Shown here: piece after piece, positions 17,231-26,001 of the stretch
How positions within the stretch are numbered: position 1 is the stretch's first letter
Layout of the letters: each line of letters begins with the position of its first letter
Assembly: GCA_964631725.1 (NCBI GenBank)
Contig: CAZVYX010000002.1
Coordinates: 96,230-160,229, forward strand
Length of the DNA: 64,000 bases
Source of the DNA: GCA-2731375 sp964631725
GTDB taxonomy: Bacteria > Pseudomonadota > Alphaproteobacteria > GCA-2731375
Direction of reading: 5' to 3'
Translations under genes and position numbers: made by a program
Notes under the pieces: model-generated
Databases searched by the model: none
Told to the model about the DNA's origin: nothing
The model's input: the letters and a program-made list of their open reading frames with translations, nothing else

Positions 17231-17362
17231 ATGGCGGTTTCAGCAATCAAGACCGAGGCGGTGTCGCCCGTAAAGCACTCGCAGTCGGTTTTCTTCCTCG
17301 TCGCGGTGGGTTGGGCGGTTACGGTCGCCAGTCTGGCATATATGTGGCATATGCTGGCCTGA
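17231..17362 (+). CDS. 43-residue single-span membrane protein under sigma-54 control
   Basis: Small protein with a polar N-terminus (MAVSAIKTEAVSPVKHSQ) and one hydrophobic helix (SVFFLVAVGWAVTVASL) ending in a short aromatic tail. AGGAG lies 8 bases before the ATG, a sigma-54 promoter lies upstream, and a perfect-stem terminator follows; together these make it a convincing gene despite its size. Its helix resembles that of the 34-residue peptide at 22227 (S-[VI]-FF, V, W, T and SL at the same spacing). Function is unknown; it may be an inner-membrane regulator or partner of a larger membrane protein. Confidence 0.75.
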   Translation: MAVSAIKTEAVSPVKHSQSVFFLVAVGWAVTVASLAYMWHMLA

Positions 17363-17412
17363 CCTGAAATCAGGCAATCCAACACCACCGGCACATCCGG
17401 TTATGTGGCATC

Positions 17413-17454
17413 AAGGGCCGGCCATTTTGAGGGTAACCTCGATGGCCGGCCCTT
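17413..17454. terminator. Bidirectional hairpin terminator
   Basis: A perfect 13-bp inverted repeat, AAGGGCCGGCCAT at 17413-17425 and ATGGCCGGCCCTT at 17442-17454, lies between the small membrane protein gene and the convergent acyl-CoA synthetase gene. No long T-run follows on the plus strand (CATATTT), so efficiency is uncertain, but position and symmetry fit a shared terminator. Confidence 0.65.
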
Positions 17455-17482
17455 CATATTTCGGCGGCGCTTCCGCGAATGT

Positions 17483-19021
17483 TCAGTTGCCGGAGATGCG
17501 GCGGTCGTGGCCTTGCCAATAGGGCTCGCGCAGAACCTTGCGCTGAACCTTGCCAACGGCGCTTTTCGGCAACGGCTCGGTGGTCAACACGACCTTTTTC
17601 GGGCGCTTGTATGAACCCAGCCGTTCGGCGCAAAACCGCACCAGTTCCTCTTCCGTGGCGGTACCATCCTCGCTGATCATGCAGACCGCCAGGGGGCTTT
17701 CGCCCCAGCGCTCGTCGGGGACGGCGAAAACCGCCGCCTCGATAATGGCGGGGTGATCGCACAGCACGTTTTCCAACTCCGCCGGATAGATGTTGTAGCC
17801 GCCCGAGACGATCATGTCGCCGGCCCGGTCCAACAGGTAGAGATAGCCATTGCGGTCGATCATGCCGACGTCGCCGGTCAGGACCCAGCCATCGGCCATG
17901 CGCTCGGCCGTGGCGTCGGGGTCTTCCCAAAAACCGGCCATCTGGCCATCGCAGCGCAGGGCAATCTCGCCCTCCTCGCCCTGGGGCAGGGGGTTATTGT
18001 CCTTGTCCCATATTTCCACATCGGCGAAAGGCAGCACCAGGCCGCAGGAACGCAACGGCTCCGAACCCTCGATTTCCGCGAACCATTGCCGCGGGCCCAT
18101 CATGGTCACCGGTACGGCCTCGGTCTGGCCATAGCCTTGCCATAGTGTGTCGCCGAAAATTTCCCGTGCCGTCAGGGCCGTATCATCGGCAATGGGGGCG
18201 GCGCCCACCTGCATGCATTTCAGCTTGGAATAATCGCGCTCTCTGGCGCGCGGGTCCCGGTTCATCAGATTCAACATGGCCGGAACAACGAACAGGTACT
18301 GGATCGGCTCGGCCTCGATGCAATCCATGGCGGCGGCGGGATCGAAATGATCGAGCAATACGTTGCACGCGCCGCTGAGCCACATGGGCACGAACAGATA
18401 GCCCGAGCCGTGGCTGATCGGCGCGATATGCAGACATTTGTCGCCGGGTTCGATTGGGGGGAACAGGAATGTCCAATCGCGACCGGCCGCCAGCCAGGCG
18501 CGGTGGGTGTAGGCGACGCCCTTGGGCAGTCCGGTGGTGCCGCCCGTGTGGCGGACGATGAAATAGTCGTCGGCATCGACGGCGACATCGGGATCATCGT
18601 CGGGAAAACCCGCCAGCCAGTCCTCGTAGCCGTCGTCGCGGGTGATTATCCGTTCCAGGTTGGGTAGCTGTTCCAAAAGACCGTCCAATTCGCCGACATA
18701 ATCGGCCGAGGCGATGACCGCCCGGCAACCCGTATGGCCCAGCATATGGGCATGGGTTTCGGCGCTGTTGCGGGGATAGAGCGGCACCCGGACCAGATTG
18801 GCGGCAGCGGCGGCGACAAAGAAGTCAACCGCCGGAATTCCGTTGTCCTCCAGGGAGCCGACCCGGTCGCCAGGCTTCAACCCCATATCAAGCAAGGCAT
18901 TGGCAAGGCGCAGGCCGCGCCGCCAGGATTGGTCGAAGGTAAGGCGCCGGTCACCGTGAACAACAGCCTCCCGGTCGCTGTTGAAACTGACCGCCCGGCG
19001 CATCAATCCGCGAATATCCAT
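17483..19021 (-). CDS. AMP-dependent acyl-CoA synthetase / ligase
   Basis: ANL-superfamily enzyme (512 residues) that activates a carboxylic acid as acyl-AMP and transfers it to CoA. The P-loop is HTGGTTGLPKG, the A5 motif is YGQTE, A7 is LTGDVGMIDRNGYLY, A8 is DRAGDMIVSGGYNIYP, and the catalytic lysine near the C-terminus is in SAVGKVQRK. All motifs are intact. The acyl substrate cannot be told from sequence (medium-chain or aromatic acids are usual). It stands alone between a terminator and the GT87-type gene. Confidence 0.9.
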   Translation of the reverse strand: MDIRGLMRRAVSFNSDREAVVHGDRRLTFDQSWRRGLRLANALLDMGLKPGDRVGSLEDNGIPAVDFFVAAAAANLVRVPLYPRNSAETHAHMLGHTGCRAVIASADYVGELDGLLEQLPNLERIITRDDGYEDWLAGFPDDDPDVAVDADDYFIVRHTGGTTGLPKGVAYTHRAWLAAGRDWTFLFPPIEPGDKCLHIAPISHGSGYLFVPMWLSGACNVLLDHFDPAAAMDCIEAEPIQYLFVVPAMLNLMNRDPRARERDYSKLKCMQVGAAPIADDTALTAREIFGDTLWQGYGQTEAVPVTMMGPRQWFAEIEGSEPLRSCGLVLPFADVEIWDKDNNPLPQGEEGEIALRCDGQMAGFWEDPDATAERMADGWVLTGDVGMIDRNGYLYLLDRAGDMIVSGGYNIYPAELENVLCDHPAIIEAAVFAVPDERWGESPLAVCMISEDGTATEEELVRFCAERLGSYKRPKKVVLTTEPLPKSAVGKVQRKVLREPYWQGHDRRISGN

Positions 19022-19096
19022 GCTCTGACGTTCCTACTCCAAAATGACGATTTTGGCCGAGAATAGCAGCCCCGGTCTGATGGGCATACCGCGATG

Positions 19097-20293
19097 TCAC
19101 GCCGCCCGGCGGGCCTGTGCATATATCCAGATCAGGCAGCCCGCCAGCAATGGCGGCCACAGGGAAATCTGGCTATAGCGGGCCAGCAGCCACAGCGCCA
19201 CGGGGGCCAGCCATAGCAGTGCCAGGACCATCCGGCCGCCTTGGGGCAGGTCCGGACGCTGGAGCCACAGAATGGCGAAAATCAGCACCACCAGGTCATA
19301 AAAAAAGGCGTAGGGCGTGGCCAGGAACGTCGCGATTATCAGGGCCGGCGCGCGCCAGGCCAGGGCCCGCTGCCGGCGCCAGATAAACATCACCGCGATG
19401 ACCGCCAGCAGCGCCGAGATGCCCTGGCCGGCATAGGCCAGCGGAACATCCGCGCCGAGTAGGCGGAGGGCGGAAAAAACCGTCGCCATCTTGGGCCAGT
19501 GCGCGCTGCCGTATTCCAGGGCCCTGGTGCCCGCGGACGCCGTCGCCAGGAACGCCGACCATGGCTGCAGGCCGAAAACCGCCATGCTTAGCAATGATAT
19601 GCCGACGGCACTGGCCATTGCGGCGGCCAAGGCCCGCCAGGCGCCGGCTGCCAGCAATGCAAAGGGCAACAGAATGGCCAGATGAGGTTTGTAAATCAGC
19701 AGGCCGAACAGAACACCGGCAATTGCCGGATGACTATGCAAAAGAGCTAGGCCGCCGCCAAGCAGGGCCGCGCTCAGGGCGCCGTTCTGGCCGACCAGAA
19801 TATTGTTGATGGTGGCCGGGAACACGAATGCCGCCAATACGGCCCAACGCGCTCCGCCCATGGCGCGCACGGCGGCCGCCAACATGGCCAGTTGCGCCGT
19901 GATCCAGAGGCCGAGAGCGGGGATGTAGGGCAGCGCCGAAAGCGGGGCGGCGAGCAATAGCAGGGGCGGCGGATACAGCCAGGGCAGATAGTCAATCGTC
20001 CCGCCGATAACGCCGGCCTGTGCTTTCTGTAACTCCGGCCAGGAAAATACGGCCCCCGGATCACCGCCGAGAGCGAGCAGCGAGGCGGCATAATAGATGA
20101 TGAAATCGGCGCCCGGGTTGTTGCCGTCCAACCGCTGAATGAAAACATAGGCGCCAAGTAATGCGAAACCGCCGACCAGTTCCAGCCATAACAGGCGTCC
20201 GGCGATCCCCAGCCAGCGCGACAGCCGTCCCGTCCCGATGGCGGTTTCCTGGATATTCAATGGCTCCTCGTCATGGCCCGTGTCCGTGTTCAT
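19097..20293 (-). CDS. Polytopic membrane glycosyltransferase-like protein (GT87 / DUF2029)
   Basis: A 398-residue, very hydrophobic protein with about ten transmembrane segments. After the first helix comes NNPGADFIIYYAASLLALGG, where the acidic DF residues match the GT-C fold signature of family GT87 (DUF2029), followed by YLPWLYPPPLLLL, also typical. Such enzymes use polyprenyl-phosphate-mannose donors in envelope glycan synthesis; the acceptor here is unknown. It is divergent from the EAL gene, with a 103-base gap. Confidence 0.75.
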   Translation of the reverse strand: MNTDTGHDEEPLNIQETAIGTGRLSRWLGIAGRLLWLELVGGFALLGAYVFIQRLDGNNPGADFIIYYAASLLALGGDPGAVFSWPELQKAQAGVIGGTIDYLPWLYPPPLLLLAAPLSALPYIPALGLWITAQLAMLAAAVRAMGGARWAVLAAFVFPATINNILVGQNGALSAALLGGGLALLHSHPAIAGVLFGLLIYKPHLAILLPFALLAAGAWRALAAAMASAVGISLLSMAVFGLQPWSAFLATASAGTRALEYGSAHWPKMATVFSALRLLGADVPLAYAGQGISALLAVIAVMFIWRRQRALAWRAPALIIATFLATPYAFFYDLVVLIFAILWLQRPDLPQGGRMVLALLWLAPVALWLLARYSQISLWPPLLAGCLIWIYAQARRAA

Positions 20294-20396
20294 TGGCGTT
20301 GCCGCATACTATCGCGGAAGCGCGGGCGTATTCTAATCATGTAATGTTAATGCGGTTTTCATCTTTGCCGGCTAATAAATTACCTGGACCGCCCAA

Positions 20397-22082
20397 ATGA
20401 GTTGGTTGCGGACAATACGGTGCACCATGAGCGTTGGCGAAAAATCTGGGGATAGTGGCCTGAGCGGCGAAGTGAAGCGTGAGAGAGACCGCTTCGTTGC
20501 CTTCGCCTTTTCCGCCGCCGACGCCTTTGTCGAACTCGATGGTGAGAAAAATATCCGCTATGTGACCGGCGCCGTTAATGCCTTGACCGGCAAGGCGGGC
20601 AACAGCCTAAACGGACAGAATTTTCTTGATCTGATCGTACCGGAAGAACGTGCCCTGGCATCGGCCGGTTTCGACATCGCGATCAAACAAGGGCGGTGCG
20701 GTCCGCTGCATCTGCGCTTGAAACAGGATTCGGACGAGCCTCTTTATATTGAACTGCGCGGTACATATCTGCCCATCAATGGCGGCGGCCTGTTCCTGTC
20801 CCTGAACCGCGGTACCGCCGCGGTTGGCAACAGCGTTGATTTGATCGACAAGGAGAAGTTCGCCGAAATCGCCCACGACGCGATCGGTCCCGCCAGCAGC
20901 GGCGATCGCCCGGCTGTTCTGACGATGTTGGATTTGGAGGGGTTGACCGCCCTGATCGGCCGCATGGACGAAGACGGTGCGGCGCGCCTGATGTCGGACA
21001 TCAACGGCTATATTCAGGCCCAGGCAATCGATGGTGGAACGGCGGCGCATGTGGGCAACGACATGTTTGGCGTTGTGCATGACCCGGATGCCGATATCGT
21101 CAATCTCGAGGAAATGATCACGGTGCGGGCAAAAGCGACCGACCCGGACGGCACCGGCGTCACGGTCAATGCGGCCTCGGTCGACCTTGGCGCGGAAGAA
21201 CTGTCGGACTTCGATGATGCCAAGGCATTGTTGTATACGATCAATAAATTTTCCGAGAAGCGCAGCAAATTTACCGTCAAGGATTTGCAGCAAGGCTATC
21301 AGGCGATGCTGGAAGAGGTGCGGAGCAAGATCGTCTCGTTCAAGAAGACGGTAACAGCCGGTGAGTTTGAAGTCTTTTTTCAGCCGATCGTGGAATTGAC
21401 CAGCCGGGATGTGGATCACTACGAGGCCCTGTTGCGGCTGCCCGGGGCCGGACCCGAGGATTCGCCGTATAGTTTCATATCCTTCGCCGAGGATGCTGGT
21501 GTTATTGCTGATTTCGATCTTGCCATGTGTGCCCGTGTCATGCGTTTTCTAGAAACCGTCAAGAAGCAAGACCGCGAACTGTCCGTCGCGGTCAATGTTT
21601 CGGGGCGTTCACTGGAAACCCCGGCTTTCTTGGAAAAACTGATTCAATTGCTCGGTCATTTTTCGCCGCCCCGGCACTGGCTGCAGTTTGAAGTAACCGA
21701 ATCGTCGACCATCCACGACTTGGAAACAACCGGTAAATTCCTCAATTCCTTACGCAAATTGGGCCACAAGGTTTGCCTAGACGACTTTGGCTCCGGGTCG
21801 GCCGCGTTTCAGTACCTCCGTGCGCTGGAAGTCGATTGTGTGAAGATTGACGGAATCTACGTCAAGGAGGCGCAGGAAAGCGACAGAGGGAAGGCATTTC
21901 TGCGTACTATCGCCACGCTGTGCAAGGATCTGGAAATCGATACGGTGGGCGAAATGGTGGAGTTGGAGGCCTCGGCCAAATTTCTCATCGAAATTGGCGT
22001 CCGCTACGGCCAGGGCTACCTGTTCGGCCGGCCGGTCAAGGATATTTCAGGCTGGCGTCCCAACGAACGCCAGGCAAGCTAA
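20397..22082 (+). CDS. Cyclic-di-GMP phosphodiesterase (EAL) with PAS-like and degenerate GGDEF regions
   Basis: A 561-residue cytoplasmic protein. The N-terminal PAS-like domain (about 25-130) is followed by a GGDEF-like domain (about 150-290) whose signature is degraded to VGNDMFG, so it should not make c-di-GMP. The EAL domain (about 320-555) looks active: EALLR, N in AVNVSG, E in FEVTES, DDFGSG, the Lys in VKIDG, the Glu of TVGEMVE and GQGYLFGRP. It should hydrolyse c-di-GMP and affect motility or attachment. Start could be 20397 or the ATG at 20427; neither has a clear ribosome site. Confidence 0.9.
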   Translation: MSWLRTIRCTMSVGEKSGDSGLSGEVKRERDRFVAFAFSAADAFVELDGEKNIRYVTGAVNALTGKAGNSLNGQNFLDLIVPEERALASAGFDIAIKQGRCGPLHLRLKQDSDEPLYIELRGTYLPINGGGLFLSLNRGTAAVGNSVDLIDKEKFAEIAHDAIGPASSGDRPAVLTMLDLEGLTALIGRMDEDGAARLMSDINGYIQAQAIDGGTAAHVGNDMFGVVHDPDADIVNLEEMITVRAKATDPDGTGVTVNAASVDLGAEELSDFDDAKALLYTINKFSEKRSKFTVKDLQQGYQAMLEEVRSKIVSFKKTVTAGEFEVFFQPIVELTSRDVDHYEALLRLPGAGPEDSPYSFISFAEDAGVIADFDLAMCARVMRFLETVKKQDRELSVAVNVSGRSLETPAFLEKLIQLLGHFSPPRHWLQFEVTESSTIHDLETTGKFLNSLRKLGHKVCLDDFGSGSAAFQYLRALEVDCVKIDGIYVKEAQESDRGKAFLRTIATLCKDLEIDTVGEMVELEASAKFLIEIGVRYGQGYLFGRPVKDISGWRPNERQAS

Positions 22083-22156
22083 AACGTCCGCATAGCCTGG
22101 AAAACAGGCATTCCCGCGACAATTTCGAGACAGCCAAACGGAAGAAAAACCTCTCC

Positions 22157-22176
22157 GTAGTGATTATGGTCACTAC
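22157..22176. promoter_or_regulatory. Perfect 7-bp palindrome upstream of the second small membrane protein
   Basis: GTAGTGA-TTATGG-TCACTAC lies 51 bases before the ATG at 22227. It could be an operator or a small hairpin ending the EAL transcript; no T-run follows, so an operator is more likely. Confidence 0.35.
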
Positions 22177-22226
22177 CGCGCAAGGGATCTATCCCTAACT
22201 AAAAATTAACCAGACTGGAGGGTGTC

Positions 22227-22331
22227 ATGGTTATCAAAATTTCGAATTCTTGGGCGCCGACGTTTTCAATTTTCTTTGCCGGCATGGTGATTTGGGGTGC
22301 CACGCTGTTGAGCCTATATTCCGTCGGCTGA
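22227..22331 (+). CDS. 34-residue single-span membrane protein
   Basis: Tiny ORF starting MVIKISNSWAPTF, with one hydrophobic helix (SIFFAGMVIWGATLLSL). GGAGGG lies 4-5 bases before the ATG. The helix aligns with that of the 43-residue protein at 17231, sharing S, FF, V, W, T and SL at the same positions (8 of 19 identical). It lies between the EAL gene and the STAS-MBL-phosphatase genes on the same strand. Function is unknown. Its size keeps confidence moderate. Confidence 0.6.
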   Translation: MVIKISNSWAPTFSIFFAGMVIWGATLLSLYSVG

Positions 22332-22472
22332 AGTGCGTTGGATTGGTTTTCGTTGCCGGGCCAACGACCCGGCAGGGTTGGAAATTTGCTTCACCCTACG
22401 GCTTGATCCATGCCGACAGTCGGCCTACCCTTTATATCGGAATTCAGTGCCGGAAAATGGCGGCCGGATGTC

Positions 22473-22859
22473 ATGGTGACATTTGCGCCGGAAGGTCGGG
22501 GGGGTAGGCGGTTGTTGGAAGAAGCGGTGGGAGATGTCCGGGTGCTGTGCCCCGCCGGCCGCATCGATCATACTTCGGTGGAAGCCTTTCAGAACGGCTT
22601 GTTGCCCCGGCTCGAGGATTGCCGTGAAGATGGCATCGCCATCGTTCTCGACCTCTCGGGCGTCGAGTACATGAGCAGCGTCGGCCTTCGCGTGCTGATG
22701 CTGGCGGCGAAACAATGCAAGGGGCAGAACGGTCAAATTGCCGTGGCCGCACTGGGCGAGCAAATGCGTGAGATTTTCCACATCAGCAGGTTTGACATGG
22801 TTTTTCCAGTGTATGAGGACAGGGCCGAGGCGATTACCGCCCTAACCCGGCAGGAGTGA
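22473..22859 (+). CDS. STAS-domain anti-sigma-factor antagonist (RsbV/SpoIIAA type)
   Basis: A 128-residue STAS protein. The regulatory phosphoserine region is DLSGVEYMSSVGLR; Ser69 aligns with the phosphorylated Ser58 of SpoIIAA. In partner-switching systems the dephosphorylated form binds an anti-sigma kinase and frees the sigma factor or another target. The frame is open from 22410, but starting at 22473 gives a normal STAS N-terminus (VGDVRVLCPAGRID). It is followed by the MBL gene (36-base gap) and the PP2C phosphatase gene, the probable enzyme that dephosphorylates it. Confidence 0.85.
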   Translation: MVTFAPEGRGGRRLLEEAVGDVRVLCPAGRIDHTSVEAFQNGLLPRLEDCREDGIAIVLDLSGVEYMSSVGLRVLMLAAKQCKGQNGQIAVAALGEQMREIFHISRFDMVFPVYEDRAEAITALTRQE

Positions 22860-22895
22860 TGGACCGAAACTTGTTTGGACATGCAGGATAGCGCA

Positions 22896-23852
22896 ATGCG
22901 GCTGCGGTTTTGGGGTACGCGCGGTTCCATACCTGTTGCACTAGGTGGCGAAGGTGTGCGCGATAAGGTGCGCGCGGCCCTGCGCCAGGCCGATGGCCGC
23001 GCGTTCTCGTCCGAGGCGGCATTGGACGCATTCATCGATGACGAATTGGACTTCGCCACCAGCCATGGTTATGGCGGCAATTCGTCCTGCGTGGAGATTA
23101 TCGGCGGCGACAATGCGGTGCTCTGCGACCTGGGGTCCGGCGTGCGGGAGCTGGGCCAACAAATCATGCGGGATCTCGGCCCCGGGCAGCCGCGCCGTTA
23201 CGACGTTTTTCTATCCCATGTCCATTGGGATCACATCATGGGCCTGCCGTTTTTCGCGCCGGCCTATATTCCCGGCAACGAAATTCATATCCACGGCTGC
23301 CACACGGTGATGGAGGAAGGTTTCCGCCGGCAGCAGTCAGACCCGAGTTTTCCGGTGCATTGGGAGCATATGGGCGCGGATTTTGCATTTCACCCGATGC
23401 AGCCGGGGCAAAGCTATCGGATCGCCGGCTTTGACGTTGCCGCGATAAAGCAGAATCACCCGGGCGATTCCTACGGTTATCGCTTTGAATTGAATGGAAA
23501 ATCGGCCATCTATTCGACCGATGGCGAGCACACGCAGGCTTCCGAATCCGAAACCCAAGAGTATATCGACTTCCTGACAGGCGCGGATTTGTTGGTCTTT
23601 GACGCCATGTACTCCCTGGCCGACATGGTTTCGGTGAAGCAGGATTGGGGCCATTCATCCAATATTGTCGGCGTGGATTTGTGTCTTAGGGCGGGTGTCG
23701 CGCATTATTGCTTGTTTCACCACGAACCGATTTACGATGACTATGCTCTGCAAAAAATTCACAAAGAAACCATTCGCTATGCCGAGATCATGAACCAAGG
23801 CCCACCCCTGCAAGTTTCCATGGCGTATGACGGCTTGGAAATCGAGCTCTAG
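22896..23852 (+). CDS. MBL-fold metallohydrolase
   Basis: Metallo-beta-lactamase-fold hydrolase (318 residues). It begins MRLRFWGTRGSIPVA, the classic opening of the phosphodiesterase-like Lactamase_B_2 group. The metal motif HVHWDH is complete, and downstream ligands are NHPGDSYGYR, STDGEH, DAMY, WGHSS and FHHEP. AGGA lies 7 bases before the ATG at 22896; earlier in-frame starts exist at 22875 (TTG) and 22881 (ATG). Relatives act on cyclic nucleotides or other phosphodiesters, but the substrate here is unknown. It sits between STAS and CHASE2-PP2C genes, which suggests a signalling role. Confidence 0.85.
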   Translation: MRLRFWGTRGSIPVALGGEGVRDKVRAALRQADGRAFSSEAALDAFIDDELDFATSHGYGGNSSCVEIIGGDNAVLCDLGSGVRELGQQIMRDLGPGQPRRYDVFLSHVHWDHIMGLPFFAPAYIPGNEIHIHGCHTVMEEGFRRQQSDPSFPVHWEHMGADFAFHPMQPGQSYRIAGFDVAAIKQNHPGDSYGYRFELNGKSAIYSTDGEHTQASESETQEYIDFLTGADLLVFDAMYSLADMVSVKQDWGHSSNIVGVDLCLRAGVAHYCLFHHEPIYDDYALQKIHKETIRYAEIMNQGPPLQVSMAYDGLEIEL

Positions 23853-23861
23853 GCGCGGGCG

Positions 23862-25964
23862 ATGAGCACACCGACGCCCAGCGCCATCAAATCCGGTACC
23901 TGGTTGGCGCCACGCTGGCCGGCACTGTTGTTGCTATTGCCGTTACTGGCGCTGCCCTGGATAACTCCGGCCCTGTTGCCCGGTTTGGCCAACAGCGTCT
24001 TCGATCTCTATCAGCGCCTGCATCCCCGGCCGTTGGACCGCCTGCCCGTCGCCATCGTCGATATTGACGAGGCCAGCCTGAAAGTGATCGGCCAATGGCC
24101 CTGGCCGCGGACCGAGCTTGCGGCATTGGTCGAAAAGACCGCCGCCGCCGGGGCCCTTGCGATCGGGCTGGATATCCTGATGCCCGAGGCCGACCGCTAC
24201 AGCCCGGCCCAACTGGTGTCGCGATATCCGGGGCTGGGTGTCGACATGCGCAGCGAACTGGCATCCCTGCCCAACAACGATGACATTTTCGCCATGCGCA
24301 TGTTTACCCTGCCCGTGGTGGTCGGCCGTGCCGGGCTGAATGATCCAGAGGCCCAACCGCCGGATAATCCAAGCACCGTTCAAATCAACGGCCCGCCGCC
24401 GCACAGGAAATTGCTGGGCTTCAAGGGTCATCTGACGAATGTTGAGAGCATTGATATCGCGGCCCAGGGACACGGATTTCTGAACAATCAGCCAGGACCC
24501 GACGGCGCCATTCGGACCGTTCCCGCCGTCGTCAGGGTAGCCGACGAGATCTATCCCAGCCTGTCGGTGGAGGTTCTGCGTGTCGCCCTTGGGCAGAAGA
24601 ACATGCGCCTGGACAGTGACCGGGATGGCGTTGTCGGCATGCGCATAGGGAAGTCCTTCCTGCCCCTGGATACCAACGGCAGGGTACGCCTGCATTTCTC
24701 GCCGTCCGATCCCAGACGTTGGATTTCGGCCCTGGATGTGCTGGAGGGCAAGATGGCTGGCAAGAATTTCGCCGATCAGATCGTGCTGATCGGCGCCACC
24801 GGCCTGGGGCTTCACGACACGCCGCCCACACCGATTTCGGCCGCCATGGACGGCATCGAAATCCAGGCACAGATGATTGAGAACCTGCTGGGTGAGCATC
24901 GTCTGGTGCGTCCGCCCTGGGCCAGATGGGCCGAGGCTGGTCTGTTGCTGTTGCTGGGTGGGTTTCTGGTGTTGGCCGGTCGTGATGCGACGCCCTGGCG
25001 CCTGGCCGCGATCTATGTCGTACCCGCGGTATTGACGCTGGGGTTTTGCATGGTGCTGTTTGTCAAGATCCGGCTGTTGCTGGATCCCAGCCCGGTATTG
25101 CTCGGCAATGGCCTGCTAACCGCCTTCCTGATCAGCACCGGTTATGCCCATGCCAACAAACTGAAACGCGCCCTGGACCAGGCATTGGCGGTGGAGAAAC
25201 TGGAAACCGCGCGCATGGGCGGCGAATTGAGCGCGGCCAGGGAAATCCAGCTTGGCATATTGCCCGATCCCAAGCATATCGAGGGCTGCCCGGACAACCT
25301 TGATTTTCACGCCGTTTTGGAGCCAGCGCGGGAAGTCGGCGGTGATCTGTACGACGCCTTCATGGTGGACGATGAACAAATGTTTTTCCTGATCGGCGAC
25401 GTCTCGGGGAAAGGCGTTGGTGCCTCGCTATTCATGGCCTTGAGCAAGGCGCTATGCAAAAGCGCCGCCCTGCGGGGCGATGGCGGCCTGTCTGAAATGA
25501 TCAGCGTGGCGAGTGGCGAGATCGCGCGGGAAAATCCAGCGATGTTGTTTGTCACCGCCGTTGCCGGTTTGTTGGATACCAAGACCGGACGGCTGCAGTA
25601 TTGTAATGCGGGCCATGATGCACCGTTGCTGCTGGGCGGGGACCAACCGGCGCGGACCTTGGAGTCGGCTGGTGGACCGCCGCTTTGCGTGTTGGAGGAT
25701 TTCCCCTATCCAATCGAAGAGGCGCAGTTGCATTCGGGCGATTTGCTGGTCCTGTTCACCGACGGTGTGACCGAGGCGCGGGGCAACGATGAAGTCCTGT
25801 ACGGGACCGAAAAAATCTCGGAATATTTGCACGGGCTGAACCGGGACGCCGCGGCGGAGACGGTCTGTATGGGGCTGTTGCAGGAGGTCAAACACTTCAC
25901 CGGCGATGCGCCGGCCTTTGACGATGTGGCAATTATGGCCCTGCGCTGGCAGTCAGCGTCCTAG
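23862..25964 (+). CDS. CHASE2 sensor-PP2C (SpoIIE/RsbU-type) serine phosphatase
   Basis: A 700-residue membrane receptor phosphatase. An N-terminal hydrophobic helix is followed by a large extracytoplasmic CHASE2 domain (about 40-320; DRLPVAIVDIDEASLKVIG, QIVLIGATGLG), three transmembrane helices (about 345-430), a coiled-coil linker and a PP2C domain from about 465 (AAREIQLGILPDP, REVGGDLYDAF, LIGDVSGKGVGASLFMA, CNAGHDAPLL, LLVLFTDGVTEA). The metal aspartates are retained. It should sense an outside signal and dephosphorylate the STAS protein encoded two genes upstream. FecR, a frequent CHASE2 neighbour, is encoded convergently. Confidence 0.92.
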   Translation: MSTPTPSAIKSGTWLAPRWPALLLLLPLLALPWITPALLPGLANSVFDLYQRLHPRPLDRLPVAIVDIDEASLKVIGQWPWPRTELAALVEKTAAAGALAIGLDILMPEADRYSPAQLVSRYPGLGVDMRSELASLPNNDDIFAMRMFTLPVVVGRAGLNDPEAQPPDNPSTVQINGPPPHRKLLGFKGHLTNVESIDIAAQGHGFLNNQPGPDGAIRTVPAVVRVADEIYPSLSVEVLRVALGQKNMRLDSDRDGVVGMRIGKSFLPLDTNGRVRLHFSPSDPRRWISALDVLEGKMAGKNFADQIVLIGATGLGLHDTPPTPISAAMDGIEIQAQMIENLLGEHRLVRPPWARWAEAGLLLLLGGFLVLAGRDATPWRLAAIYVVPAVLTLGFCMVLFVKIRLLLDPSPVLLGNGLLTAFLISTGYAHANKLKRALDQALAVEKLETARMGGELSAAREIQLGILPDPKHIEGCPDNLDFHAVLEPAREVGGDLYDAFMVDDEQMFFLIGDVSGKGVGASLFMALSKALCKSAALRGDGGLSEMISVASGEIARENPAMLFVTAVAGLLDTKTGRLQYCNAGHDAPLLLGGDQPARTLESAGGPPLCVLEDFPYPIEEAQLHSGDLLVLFTDGVTEARGNDEVLYGTEKISEYLHGLNRDAAAETVCMGLLQEVKHFTGDAPAFDDVAIMALRWQSAS

Positions 25965-26001
25965 TCCACGTCTTAGGCACCGGTTTAACGGCGGGCATAT
26001 C

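Noticed and set aside
22168..22183. A possible sigma-54 element (TGGTCACTACCGCGCA) before the 34-residue gene
   Set aside because: Only the GG and GC core positions match; it overlaps the palindrome and lacks the TTGC element.
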